Positions 1 to 7,014 of a DNA stretch of 16,794 nt are shown in pieces. The stretch's first letter is position 1; each line of letters starts with the position of its first letter. The translations under genes were made by a program, and so were the position numbers. Source of the stretch: JBGPHT01 sp041484525 (GTDB lineage Bacteria; Acidobacteriota; Terriglobia; Bryobacterales; Bryobacteraceae). Location of the stretch: contig JBGPHT010000168.1 of assembly GCA_041484525.1 (NCBI GenBank), positions 1-16,794 on the forward strand, in the 5' to 3' direction. The notes under the pieces were generated by a model. It was not told where the DNA came from and ran no database searches. It was given only the letters and a program-made list of their open reading frames with translations.

Positions 1-120
1 CACGATCAGCGTGCCCCGCGGCTTTCGCCAAGCCATCCGTGTATGCCGCAAAGCGCTTTTCCTGTGGGCCTGGTGCGAAACAATGTCCCATAAAAACATT
101 CTACATCAGTTTTGTTATTT

Positions 121-369
121 CTAACACAGTAGTACTAGGCGATCCTCAATTTCTTCCCTGCTGAGTCTGCGTGCTGCCATTGTCGGTTTTCTCCGGTGAG
201 TTGGATTCGTGAATCTGATTCTGCGCCTTGCAGCGTAATCGTCCAGGTCCTCATCGGCGATCTCAGCGGCCCGCTCTGGATCTTCCAGGATGTCTCTGGT
301 AAAACGGACAGCCTTTTCCTTCCGGGCTTGCAGTTGCTCGCGGGTGAGTGTCCTCGGGTTGGATGTCAC
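121..369 (-). CDS. Small unknown charged protein of the island
   Basis: An 82-aa protein with a GTG start at 369. It is highly charged, with an acidic helix around residues 25-46 (ending in ADEDLDDYAARRR) flanked by basic stretches. It has no signal peptide or membrane segment. It is last of four minus-strand island genes, 43 bp after the 413-904 gene, so probably co-transcribed. From memory, similar short proteins with an ARKEKA...DILEDPERA-like core recur in Acidobacteria islands, but I know no function. The start is uncertain because no clear ribosome binding site precedes it. An antisense frame (196-519) is open but has no protein-like character. Confidence 0.5.
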   Translation of the reverse strand: MTSNPRTLTREQLQARKEKAVRFTRDILEDPERAAEIADEDLDDYAARRRIRFTNPTHRRKPTMAARRLSREEIEDRLVLLC

Positions 370-412
370 GATGGAACGTTACCGCTCGGCCATGGTTCAC
401 GTCGAGGAATAG

Positions 413-904
413 TTATCTGGCGGGCAACCTGGGCTTCTCGTCAGTGTGTGAATTCTTGGCCTCAGTTGTTCTCGCCCATCTCTGCCGGCGCCGGGGATGG
501 CGTTGCAGGTAGGTGTTGACCTTTTTTCGGAAGCCCTCCTCCGCCAAACTACGCGTGTATTCGGACATGGTTCCATAACCATCGATGCATTCGGGGTAGA
601 GATCTTTCCAGGCCGCGCCGTGTGCACGGAGTTGTGCCGCTTGCACAATTCGTGCATCGGCTTTGGGGCCTGGCTTCAACCGGAATACGCAATTGTGGGC
701 TTGCCTGACGTACGCTCGAAATCCAAGCGGGTCCGCGGTGTAGTAGCTGCGGTGCTTTTTTTTGAGACTGCGCGCTGCCTCAACTGCATCGTTGTAGAGT
801 GCCTTGGCCGGGTCTCTGCGCGATTGGGGTCCGCGGCCGTTCGGGGTCGACGCACGGCTAATCGTTTTCGTCGTCTTCGTCAATGAACTCACCCCAGAAC
901 TCAT
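413..904 (-). CDS. Unknown basic protein of the island
   Basis: About 163 aa from ATG 904; the same frame is open to an ATG at 961. GTG at 892 is an alternative start. The protein is strongly basic, with a lysine-rich helix (ARSLKKKHRSYY), a central segment with Tyr, Trp and Cys (KDLYPECIDGYG), and an Arg-rich tail (RHPRRRQRWAR). No signal peptide, membrane segment or known domain is visible. Its start overlaps the end of the preceding MerR-like gene (stop at 858) by tens of bases, which suggests translational coupling in the island operon. Basic charge would fit nucleic-acid binding, but that is a guess. Confidence 0.5.
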   Translation of the reverse strand: MSSGVSSLTKTTKTISRASTPNGRGPQSRRDPAKALYNDAVEAARSLKKKHRSYYTADPLGFRAYVRQAHNCVFRLKPGPKADARIVQAAQLRAHGAAWKDLYPECIDGYGTMSEYTRSLAEEGFRKKVNTYLQRHPRRRQRWARTTEAKNSHTDEKPRLPAR

Positions 905-2218
905 CCACCATATCCTCAATTTCTTCTTTGAGTTCCTTATCACTGATATTCGGATCTTCAAGGACCTGTTCCGTCAGTATTGGCCGGATACGGTCTTTGA
1001 ATTTGTCTATCGTTCTTGAGCGGTCCCACCCATCGTCAAATGTCACCTCGTCATCGTTCTCTAGCGCTCCGATGTAGTCGCGCACATGCCCCAGCTTCCA
1101 ATTGACTCGCGACTCTGCATCGTGGCGCCGTTTCTGTTCTTGAGCGGCGAGCTTGGCTTCGTTCTCGCGGCTCGCGATCGTTGCCTTGAATGTGCTATGG
1201 CCCCTTGCTTCTCCTGCTCCATCTTGTGGGGAGTAGCACCCACTGGCAGTGCGGCTATACGCTTCCGGACTGCCTCGGTCGCCCGCTCCCGTTCTTCCGA
1301 AGTTGCTCCGGACAACTCCCACACCGACACAGAAACCCGCTCGCATGCCGTCAGGTGGTTGTATTCGGAAATGATCGGCTGGACTGCCTGGATAGTGGCA
1401 GCCTGCATTTCCCGACTATCCGCTCCTTCCCGAAGTTTCGTGACAGCGGCCGCGATGAGGTCCGGCGCACACTCTTTTAGGCGTCCGTATTTCGGGTCGT
1501 GTAGGACCGACCATGGTAGGCTCTGGCGTGCCGCTTCGATGGCCCGCTTGATTTCTTCCTTCCGCCTATAGGGCGCGTAAGCCTTCTCAATTGCTGCCTG
1601 CACCAACCGTGTTGTGACATGTTCGGGCTGGTCGAGGTCGAGGTCGGCGAGCAATTCCTGTAAAGCCCGGTGCGCGGAAAGTTCGGATTCTGGCGGATGA
1701 TGGAAGGGCAGGCACTTCAGACCGTATTCAGTCCACTGATGGATCAGCTTGCGGTGCCGTTGCTCAGCCTGCTCCTCCTCGGCGCGTTGACGCGCGGCGG
1801 CCTTTTTGGCTGCCTCTTTCTTTTCGCGTGCCCGAAACCAGTCTTCGGTTTCCTCCAAATCCTTTTCGATCCGGCGCTTCTCAAGACGGCTCTGCTGTAT
1901 CTGCACGCCTTCGGCGGCTTCGACCACGGCCTCGGACGGCTGAGCGTACAATTCCTCTGGCGGTACTGGTTCGCGGCCGTTACGAGTTGATGGAGGTTCC
2001 TCGTCCGCCTCATCCTCGGCAGCTATCAGGGCCGGAAGTTCGGGCAAGCCTTGCTCCTGAATCCGTTCGATTTCCGCCTCGGGTATTCGGATATGTCCAC
2101 CGGGAGTGCGCTCGTGTTCGATCATGTCGAGCGCGCAGAACTTCCGAAGTTTGTGCTCACTGGTTCCAAGTGCACGGGCTGCCTGGCTGATTCTGAGCGC
2201 TCGCTCCGGCCTTTTCAT
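858..2218 (-). pseudogene. MerR/excisionase-like coiled-coil protein, frameshifted
   Basis: From ATG 2218 the frame gives a MerR-like winged HTH (residues about 8-57: ISQAARALGTSEHKLRKF, then HERTPGGHIRIPEAEIERI). A long charged coiled coil follows (about 85-160), then a helical domain. After Ala342 (codon 1195-1193) the frame turns into Ser/Arg-rich nonsense and stops at 1061. The protein-like sequence resumes in another frame (FKATIASRENEAKLAAQEQ onward) and ends at the 858 stop with an acidic tail. One extra base near 1190-1193 would restore a continuous protein of about 453 aa, reading Ala-Pro-Phe-Lys at the join. Its ATG overlaps the upstream stop as ATGA. The role is probably island regulation or excision, inferred from the HTH only. 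The break may be real decay or an assembly error. Confidence 0.72.
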
Positions 2219-2658
2219 GTTGACCGCCCTGCTATCGAATCGTGAATCAAACGTGAAAGAAACGGCTCACGGAACGTGTTCGAATTGTCAAAACGTGCCG
2301 TGGAATCTCGATCAACCGTTGAGAGATTCTTGGATTCGTCCAGATTCACCGCGAGTCTTGAGGCCTCTTTCAGGCTGTTGGGAAGGCCTGCGTCAACCGG
2401 TCCGGTGATCGCTGCAACGGACGCATCCCCCGCGGCGCAGACCGCTACGGGGTTTTGGCACACTTCAGAAGGCTCAGGCGACTGCTGGAGAGTCCTACGT
2501 ACCGTTCCTACCCCGAGACCGGTTGCGCGGGCGATGTCACGCAAGGAAAGCCCCCCGTCGCGGAGAGCCACGACCCGTTCATGGTCGAACACGGCTTTAG
2601 GGCGACCGATGGGCCAGCCGGACTTGGCCCCACGCTGGGGCGGGACTGCCGGCGTCAT
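2215..2658 (-). CDS. HTH protein resembling serine recombinase C-terminus
   Basis: A 147-aa reading frame from ATG 2658. Residues about 18-58 (IGRPKAVFDH, then LSLRDIARATGLGVGTVRRT) are a resolvase/invertase-type helix-turn-helix, as at the C-terminus of Hin-like serine recombinases. The catalytic domain with its active-site serine is absent, and an in-frame stop lies four codons upstream of the ATG. The remaining 90 residues are low in recognisable structure. The stop overlaps the next gene's start (ATGA, 2218-2215), so the two are probably coupled. It is either a recombinase remnant or a free-standing DNA-binding protein. It lies 162 bp from the tRNA-His fragment, so its binding sites could be near the element end. 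Confidence 0.6.
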   Translation of the reverse strand: MTPAVPPQRGAKSGWPIGRPKAVFDHERVVALRDGGLSLRDIARATGLGVGTVRRTLQQSPEPSEVCQNPVAVCAAGDASVAAITGPVDAGLPNSLKEASRLAVNLDESKNLSTVDRDSTARFDNSNTFREPFLSRLIHDSIAGRST

Positions 2659-2685
2659 GGGCGAACCTTACCGCGATGTTGATGG

Positions 2686-2726
2686 GTGTGCCCAAGAGTG
2701 TGCCCGGTGTGCCCGACAATGTGCCC
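2686..2726. repeat. Four direct repeats of TGTGCCC near the att site
   Basis: TGTGCCC occurs at 2687-2693, 2699-2705, 2708-2714 and 2720-2726, with start-to-start spacing of 12, 9 and 12 bases. On the other strand this reads GGGCACA. The cluster lies about 95 bp inside the tRNA-His fragment and just upstream of the HTH gene start. Short spaced direct repeats at this position resemble integrase arm-type or excisionase binding sites; that role is inference. Confidence 0.55.
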
Positions 2727-2820
2727 GGCTCCAGGCGGTTTGAAGGGACAACTACAGCCGCTAAACCGCTGATTTGGTGTACTTGAGACGTTCGGCGCGA
2801 CTAGGCGCGACTCGCCAGTA

Positions 2821-2869
2821 TGGATTGTGGTTCCGGTGGCCGAGGGTTCGAATCCCTCCACCCACCCCA
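2821..2869 (+). pseudogene. 3' half of tRNA-His (attachment-site remnant)
   Basis: The anticodon loop is TTGTGGT at 2825-2831, with GTG (His) at 2827-2829. The T-arm stem GAGGG (2842-2846) and CCCTC (2854-2858) enclose TTCGAAT. The acceptor 3' strand is CACCCAC (2859-2865), followed by C and an encoded CCA (2867-2869). The 3' side of the anticodon stem is TCCGG, but the 5' side is only partly complementary (ATGGA), so homology ends around 2821. No D-arm and no matching GTGGGTG acceptor strand occur upstream. This cannot be a working tRNA; it fits the duplicated 3' end left by tRNA-targeted integration. Confidence 0.85.
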
Positions 2870-2876
2870 GCTTTTC

Positions 2877-3305
2877 TTATTGGCCGTGTCCGTTCCCGCC
2901 GCCCCGGTTTTGTAGGTAGCGCTGCAGTTTCTCTTCGGTGATGAGTTGCGCTGCCGCTAACTGCGTGATTTTTTCATCGATGATTGCGATTGCCGCGGCC
3001 CGGCGCTTCCGTTCAGCGCGCACCTCCTGGACATTCAAGCGGATGGCGCGGCGTAGTTGTTGATCGAGTGCAGCGATGTCTTTTTGATGGGCAGCCACCG
3101 CCCGATCATGAGCAGCCAGCCACTGTTCATGGTCGGCCAGCGCCTTTTCATGGGTAGTCCGCCACTGTTCATGGTCGGCTTTCGCCCGATCATGAGTGGC
3201 CAGCCACTGTTCATGGTCGGCTATCGCCCGATCATGAGCGGTGATCGTATGTTCATGGAGTTCTGCAGAATGCGTTAAGGCTTCCAGGCGTTCGTCAAGT
3301 GTCAT
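2877..3305 (-). CDS. Coiled-coil protein with His-rich 14-residue repeats
   Basis: A 142-aa protein from ATG 3305, ending 8 bp from the tRNA-His fragment and facing it. Residues about 20-80 are imperfect 14-residue repeats of the type HDRAxADHEQWLAT, with ADHEQW present three times. They are followed by a helical, Ala/Arg-rich coiled coil (about 81-128) and a Gly-rich tail ending in GGGNGHGQ. There is no signal peptide or membrane segment. Regular helical repeats with two His per unit suggest a rod or oligomer. Metal binding is conceivable but unsupported. Similar short coiled-coil proteins are common in Acidobacteria; I know no function. Confidence 0.65.
   Translation of the reverse strand: MTLDERLEALTHSAELHEHTITAHDRAIADHEQWLATHDRAKADHEQWRTTHEKALADHEQWLAAHDRAVAAHQKDIAALDQQLRRAIRLNVQEVRAERKRRAAAIAIIDEKITQLAAAQLITEEKLQRYLQNRGGGNGHGQ
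3121..3246. repeat. Three 42-bp tandem repeat units
   Basis: Units begin at 3121, 3163 and 3205, each opening with CACTGTTCATGGTCGGC. The remaining 25 bases of each unit vary, and diverged copies flank both sides. They encode the 14-residue repeats of the 2877-3305 gene. The period of exactly 14 codons keeps the reading frame, so unit number could change by slippage without breaking the protein. Confidence 0.85.
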
Positions 3306-3356
3306 TCTGGGATGACCCGAATGTACTTGATTTTACCGCACGCACGGCGCTGCCGT

Positions 3357-3986
3357 TCACTTGCGGGGGCGGTGCAGCAGGTCGGGGAGGAACTCGCGCA
3401 CAAAGTTGAAGGCGGCGGTGGTCCCGAAGGAGATACCGGCGCTGGCGGCAATGCTGTCGATGCGTTTCTGGCTGGGCGGTTCCCAGATGCTCGAAATCGC
3501 GGCCGTCGACACGACGCCGGTGTTGGCCGAGATCGAAAACGTAGTGCGGCCGTCGGCGTGGCGGGCTGTGAATGTACTGAGGAGCGCGTGGCCGGTTCGC
3601 GGCCAGAAGCGCTTGGATCGCGACGCGAAGTAGCGGTTGTCCTCGCCGAGCGGCACCGAGAGGCCGTACGAGATGGTCTGGCGCACGCCGTTATACGCCA
3701 GGTTGCTGCCGTAGCGCCTCCCGTAGGCTTCCCATCCCTGACCCCACTCGTGCGGCGTGTTCGTCCACTGGCCGATGCCGGCTGCAGCGGCCTCGCCCAA
3801 CAGAGGCACGGGGCCAACAGTGTTCCAGACATACTGTGTGAACTTCTGGCCCGCCGTCTGATGCTTGGGGTCAGCGGGACCTACCATGTCCAGAAATTTG
3901 TCGATGAAGCCAGGCGAGGCGGGCGGGGAGGTCGGTTGGGCGGATGCCGGAAGCGCCACATAGAGTGCCGCCACGGCGATCCACAT
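3357..3986 (-). CDS. Exported protein of unknown function
   Basis: I chose ATG 3986 because it opens directly with a signal peptide (MWIAVAALYVALPASA, cleavage likely before Gln17). The frame stays open to 4139, but that upstream part looks random. The product is 209 aa. The mature part starts Pro-rich, then has FIDKFLDMVGPADPK, a Trp/Gly-rich segment (GIGQWTNTPHEWGQGWEAYG), and repeated short Ser/Thr/Ala-rich hydrophobic stretches (SISANTGVVSTAAISSIW). These could be weak amphipathic beta strands or membrane-associated segments. Similar exported proteins are frequent in Acidobacteria; no enzyme motif is visible. It is transcribed divergently from the RsbW-like operon. Confidence 0.72.
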   Translation of the reverse strand: MWIAVAALYVALPASAQPTSPPASPGFIDKFLDMVGPADPKHQTAGQKFTQYVWNTVGPVPLLGEAAAAGIGQWTNTPHEWGQGWEAYGRRYGSNLAYNGVRQTISYGLSVPLGEDNRYFASRSKRFWPRTGHALLSTFTARHADGRTTFSISANTGVVSTAAISSIWEPPSQKRIDSIAASAGISFGTTAAFNFVREFLPDLLHRPRK

Positions 3987-4128
3987 TGAAGTCCCGGGCC
4001 GCGCCGAAATGAAAGTTGATCGCTGCACAGGACCCGTAATCCCAATTATAAGTTGGGCACCGATTTTCCAACATCCGGGCGGTGCGGGAACGCACGCAAA
4101 ACACGATCCGTTGAATCGCAACCGGCCG

Positions 4129-4578
4129 GTGTGCCACAATCAGGCGATTCTGAGCGGACGAGAATTCACACTGGACGGCAACCTCAACGAGCTCGGACGC
4201 CTCGTGGAAGAGGTGGCGCGGTTCTGCGGGGAGAACGAACTGGCGGGCGAGATCGAGTTCGATCTGAATCTCGCGATGGAGGAGTTGTTCGCCAATGCGA
4301 TCCGGCATGGCGGCTGCGAGGGCGTGAAGGACGCGGTTCGGGTTCGCCTGGAGCGGCGGGGCGAAGGCGTACGGGCGGAGTTTTGCGATCGCGGGCGGGA
4401 GTTCGATCCCACCAATTTGCCCCAGCCCGATGTGACGGCGCCGCTGGCGAAACGGCCGGTGGGCGGACTCGGGCTGCACCTGGTGCGGCAGATCATGCGC
4501 GACATCGAGTACCGGCGCGCGGAAGGATGGAACCGAGTGACGATGCTGCGGCCGATTGGGACGGAGGAGACCGGATGA
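4129..4578 (+). CDS. RsbW-like anti-sigma/serine kinase ATP-binding protein
   Basis: A HATPase_c_2 (GHKL) domain protein of the SpoIIAB/RsbW type, which in partner-switching systems binds a target and phosphorylates a STAS antagonist. From GTG 4129 (149 aa) the N-box is about residues 45-61 (NLAMEELFANAIRHG, with the Glu and Asn that hold Mg-ATP). The G1 box is CDRGREFDP (86-94) and the G2 glycine motif is GGLGLHLV (112-119). The start is uncertain: no ATG lies near the domain, the frame is open back to an ATG at 4009 whose extra 40 residues look non-coding, and a possible promoter (TTGAAT 4111-4116, 18 bp, CACAAT 4135-4140) would place transcription after 4129. The stop overlaps the next start as ATGA. 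No sigma factor gene is adjacent. Confidence 0.82.
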   Translation: MCHNQAILSGREFTLDGNLNELGRLVEEVARFCGENELAGEIEFDLNLAMEELFANAIRHGGCEGVKDAVRVRLERRGEGVRAEFCDRGREFDPTNLPQPDVTAPLAKRPVGGLGLHLVRQIMRDIEYRRAEGWNRVTMLRPIGTEETG

Positions 4579-4892
4579 TCCAGGTGACGGAGGAAACACG
4601 CGCGGGCTGGTGTGTGGTGGGGGTGCGGGGACGCGCCGATTCGGAAGCGGCGGACGAACTCGAGAGCGCGCTGCGCAGCGCCATCGAAAAGCACCCGAAG
4701 GTGGCGGCCGATTTTGCGGCACTGGATTACATTTCGAGCGCCGGCCTGCGGGCGGTGCTGCAGGCGGCGCGCGCGGCTGAGGCGCGCAGCGGGGAGTTCG
4801 CGGTCTGCCAGTTGAGTGCGCCGGTGCAAAAGGTTTTTGACATGAGCGGAATGCATCACATCCTGCGGATCGAGGGGGAACTGCCATGCTGA
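4575..4892 (+). CDS. STAS-domain anti-sigma factor antagonist
   Basis: A 105-aa single STAS domain, the usual length for SpoIIAA/RsbV-type antagonists. The signature DYISSAGLRAVLQAA (residues 51-65) contains the Ser pair (54-55) of which one is normally phosphorylated by the partner kinase. The loop residues before it (VAADFAAL) and the C-terminal helix (SAPVQKVFDMSGM) also fit. The start overlaps the kinase-like gene (ATGA) and its own stop overlaps the next ATG (4886-4892), so all three genes are translationally coupled. Known role: unphosphorylated antagonist sequesters the RsbW-type protein. Inference: the pair's target may be the third gene product or a distant sigma factor. Confidence 0.88.
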   Translation: MIQVTEETRAGWCVVGVRGRADSEAADELESALRSAIEKHPKVAADFAALDYISSAGLRAVLQAARAAEARSGEFAVCQLSAPVQKVFDMSGMHHILRIEGELPC

Positions 4893-5536
4893 CGATGCTC
4901 GAAGAGGTGGTGCTGCTGGCGGTGGACGAGAAAACGGGCCAGTTGCGCTCGACGCGGGAGTTCGGGACGGCTTACGCGCTGGTGGGCGCACTGTTCTTCG
5001 ACCTGGCGCTGGCGCGCAAGATCGATACGGATACGGAGGCGATCGAGATTATCGACACCACGCCCACGGGGAACGCGACGCTCGACCGCGTGCTGGCGGC
5101 TATGCGCGCGCGGCCGAAGGCGGGCACGGTGCGGGATTGGATCGAGGCGATCTCCCTCGAGCGGCGCGACCTGGAAGGCGAGGCGCTGGCGCGGCTGATC
5201 GAGGGGGGCATTCTGCGGCACGAAAAATCCAAGCTGCTGTGGATCATCGACGTCGAACGATTCCCGATGGTGAACAACCGGCCACAGCAGCATGTGAAAC
5301 TGCGACTGGCGCACGCCATCCTGACGGACGAGATTCCCGACACGCGCGACATCATGCTGGTGAGCATCGCGGAACCCTGCGGCCTGTTGGGATATGTGCT
5401 GAGCGACGCGCAAATCGCCGGCCGGCGGGACCGGATACGAGTGCTGTGCCAACTGGAAACCATCAGCCGGAAAGTCGCGGAAGCGATTGTCGCCCTGGAT
5501 GCTACCTTGCGGCAGGCCATGACAAAAGTGGTGTGA
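4886..5536 (+). CDS. GPP34/GOLPH3-family phosphoprotein
   Basis: 216 aa, close to the usual length of bacterial GPP34 proteins, relatives of eukaryotic GOLPH3/Vps74. Visible family features are the opening LEEVVLLAVDEKTGQL, the helix ALVGALFFDLALARKI, the IDTTPTGNATLDRVLA segment, RDWIEAISLERRDLEGEALARLIEGGILR, and the C-terminal EPCGLLGYVLS near residue 170. Eukaryotic members bind phosphatidylinositol-4-phosphate at the Golgi. The bacterial role is unknown to me, though membrane-surface or regulatory roles are plausible. No signal peptide or membrane segment is present. It is third gene of the coupled unit with the RsbW-like and STAS genes, a context that suggests its activity or expression is tied to partner switching. 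Confidence 0.82.
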   Translation: MLTMLEEVVLLAVDEKTGQLRSTREFGTAYALVGALFFDLALARKIDTDTEAIEIIDTTPTGNATLDRVLAAMRARPKAGTVRDWIEAISLERRDLEGEALARLIEGGILRHEKSKLLWIIDVERFPMVNNRPQQHVKLRLAHAILTDEIPDTRDIMLVSIAEPCGLLGYVLSDAQIAGRRDRIRVLCQLETISRKVAEAIVALDATLRQAMTKVV

Positions 5537-5708
5537 CTGGCGCCCCAACCGAAGCGTGGTGCCACAAATGGCGCCGCAAATCGGGGTGAAATCCAACAGT
5601 ACCAGGAAAACTCCTTGGCCCGGATAACACCGCACTGATATCGAAAGGGGGATTGCCCGGCCGGGTAGGGCAAGTTAATTTTGGGTAACGTTCCTTTCTA
5701 CTCAGTGA

Positions 5709-5742
5709 AGGGCCTGCTATTCGGCGACGCTCGGCAGGCCCT
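5709..5742 (+). promoter_or_regulatory. Inverted repeat in the aminotransferase leader
   Basis: A 9-bp perfect inverted repeat, AGGGCCTGC (5709-5717) and GCAGGCCCT (5734-5742), with a 16-base loop, lies 42 bp before the aminotransferase ATG. No U-run follows, so it is not a standard intrinsic terminator. It may be a leader hairpin or an operator. The rest of the 248-bp gap (5537-5784) holds no gene that I can see. Confidence 0.45.
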
Positions 5743-5784
5743 CCCGGCTTTACACAATCCCCTCCGATCTCTTACTCTCGAACA

Positions 5785-6972
5785 ATGACGTCTTCCGTCG
5801 CCGCTACGCGCGAGCGCTTCCGCAGCCGCCGCACCTGGAAATTCACCGAATCGGTCATCCGTGAAATGACGCGGCTGGCGATGCGCCACGGCGCCACCAA
5901 TCTGGCGCAGGGCTTTCCCGATTTTCCGGCGCCCGCGGCGCTCAAGCAGGCGGCGGCCGATGCCATCGCGGCCGATATCAATCAATACGCGATCACGTGG
6001 GGCGCCAAGCCGTTTCGCGATGCCATCGCGAACAAATACCGGCGCACGTATGGAATGGAGTTCGACCCGGAGCGCGAGATCACGGTTTGCTGCGGGGCTA
6101 CCGAAGGGATGATCGCGTCGCTGATGGCGACGGTCAATCCCGGCGACGAGATTGTGCTGTTCGAGCCGTTCTACGAAAACTACAATCCCGACACGCAGCT
6201 TTGCGGCGCCGAGGCGCGCTACGTGAAGCTCAACGCGCCGGAGTGGACGTTCGATCGCGAGGAATTGCGCCGTGCATTCACGCCGCGCACCAAGGCCGTC
6301 ATCTTAAATACGCCGAATAATCCTACCGGGAAGGTGTTCACGCGCGAGGAGCTGGAGTACATCGCCGGGCTCTGCCAGGAGTTCGACGCGCTGGCGATCA
6401 CGGATGAGATTTACGAGCACATTCTCTACGACGGCGCGGTACATATTCCGATGCTGTCCCTGCCGGGCATGCGGGAGCGCTCGATCCTGGTAAACAGCAT
6501 GAGCAAGACGTATTCGGTGACGGGCTGGCGCGTGGGATGGGTGCTGGCGCCGCCCGACCTGACCGATTCCATCCGCAAGGTGCACGATTTTCTGACGGTG
6601 GGCGCGGCCGCGCCGCTGCAGCAGGCGGGCGCGATGGCGTTGGCGTGGGGCGATGATTATTACCAGGCGCTGAGCTCCGAGTACGCCAAGCGCCGCGATC
6701 ATATTGTGGAAAGTTTGAACCGTGCGGGTTTCCGCTGTTTTGTGCCGCGTGGGGCTTATTACGTAATGACTGACATCTCTGGGTTCGGCTTTAGCGATGA
6801 CGTGGCGTTCTGTCGTCACCTGATTGAAAACCTGGGGCTGGCGGCAGTGCCGGGGTCGAGTTTTTATTCACAGGCGGGCGGCGGAAATCAGCAAGTTCGC
6901 TTTTGTTTTTGCAAGAAATATGAGACTCTGGAATCAGCCCGGCAGCAGTTATTGCGATTGAAATTGGGTTAG
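5785..6972 (+). CDS. Class I/II PLP-dependent aminotransferase
   Basis: A 395-aa fold-type I aminotransferase, full length for the family. It has LAQGFPDFPAP (40-50), the NNPTGKVF motif (178-185, substrate carboxylate region), ITDEIYEHILYD (205-216, Asp and Tyr contacting PLP), and SMSKTYSVTGWRVGW (238-252) with Lys241 as the Schiff-base lysine. The C-terminal QQVRFCFCKKYETL carries the conserved substrate Arg. The sequence most resembles the YbdL/kynurenine-aminotransferase group, which acts on methionine, glutamine, kynurenine or aromatic amino acids with 2-oxo acids. Methionine-salvage aminotransferase is one possibility, but substrate cannot be read from sequence. The leader is 248 bp and carries the hairpin at 5709-5742. 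No clear Shine-Dalgarno precedes ATG 5785. It is cytoplasmic. Confidence 0.9.
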   Translation: MTSSVAATRERFRSRRTWKFTESVIREMTRLAMRHGATNLAQGFPDFPAPAALKQAAADAIAADINQYAITWGAKPFRDAIANKYRRTYGMEFDPEREITVCCGATEGMIASLMATVNPGDEIVLFEPFYENYNPDTQLCGAEARYVKLNAPEWTFDREELRRAFTPRTKAVILNTPNNPTGKVFTREELEYIAGLCQEFDALAITDEIYEHILYDGAVHIPMLSLPGMRERSILVNSMSKTYSVTGWRVGWVLAPPDLTDSIRKVHDFLTVGAAAPLQQAGAMALAWGDDYYQALSSEYAKRRDHIVESLNRAGFRCFVPRGAYYVMTDISGFGFSDDVAFCRHLIENLGLAAVPGSSFYSQAGGGNQQVRFCFCKKYETLESARQQLLRLKLG

Positions 6973-7014
6973 TTCACGAACGATTTTCCGATCTGGTGCC
7001 GGCAGGAACAACGT

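Larger units (their letters stand above)
1..2869. mobile_element. Right end of an integrated element at tRNA-His
   Basis: Seen: four minus-strand genes packed with overlaps (2658 down to 121) end at a plus-strand 3' half of tRNA-His (2821-2869) whose 5' half is missing. Right of that point the gene style changes to ordinary chromosome. Known: many integrative elements recombine into the 3' part of a tRNA gene, rebuilding the full tRNA at one end and leaving a 3' duplicate at the other. Inference: this is the distal end, and an intact tRNA-His gene with the element's other end should lie left of position 1. No complete integrase is present here; only an HTH piece resembling a serine recombinase C-terminus. 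Bases 1-120 hold no gene that I can support. Confidence 0.7.

Noticed and set aside
1061..1346. Programmed ribosomal frameshift in the MerR-like gene
   Set aside because: No slippery heptamer or downstream hairpin is evident at the switch point; a simple indel explains it better.
2655..2861. 68-aa minus-strand frame beginning MEGFEPSATG
   Set aside because: This start is the classic false ORF antisense to a tRNA T-arm; the rest translates the TGTGCCC repeats (GHTGHTLGHT).
2790..2869. Complete tRNA-His gene
   Set aside because: No 5' acceptor strand (GTGGGTG expected) or D-arm exists upstream, and the 5' side of the anticodon stem mismatches.
3121..3246. CRISPR-like array
   Set aside because: The repeats are contiguous 42-bp coding units without distinct spacers, and they preserve a reading frame.
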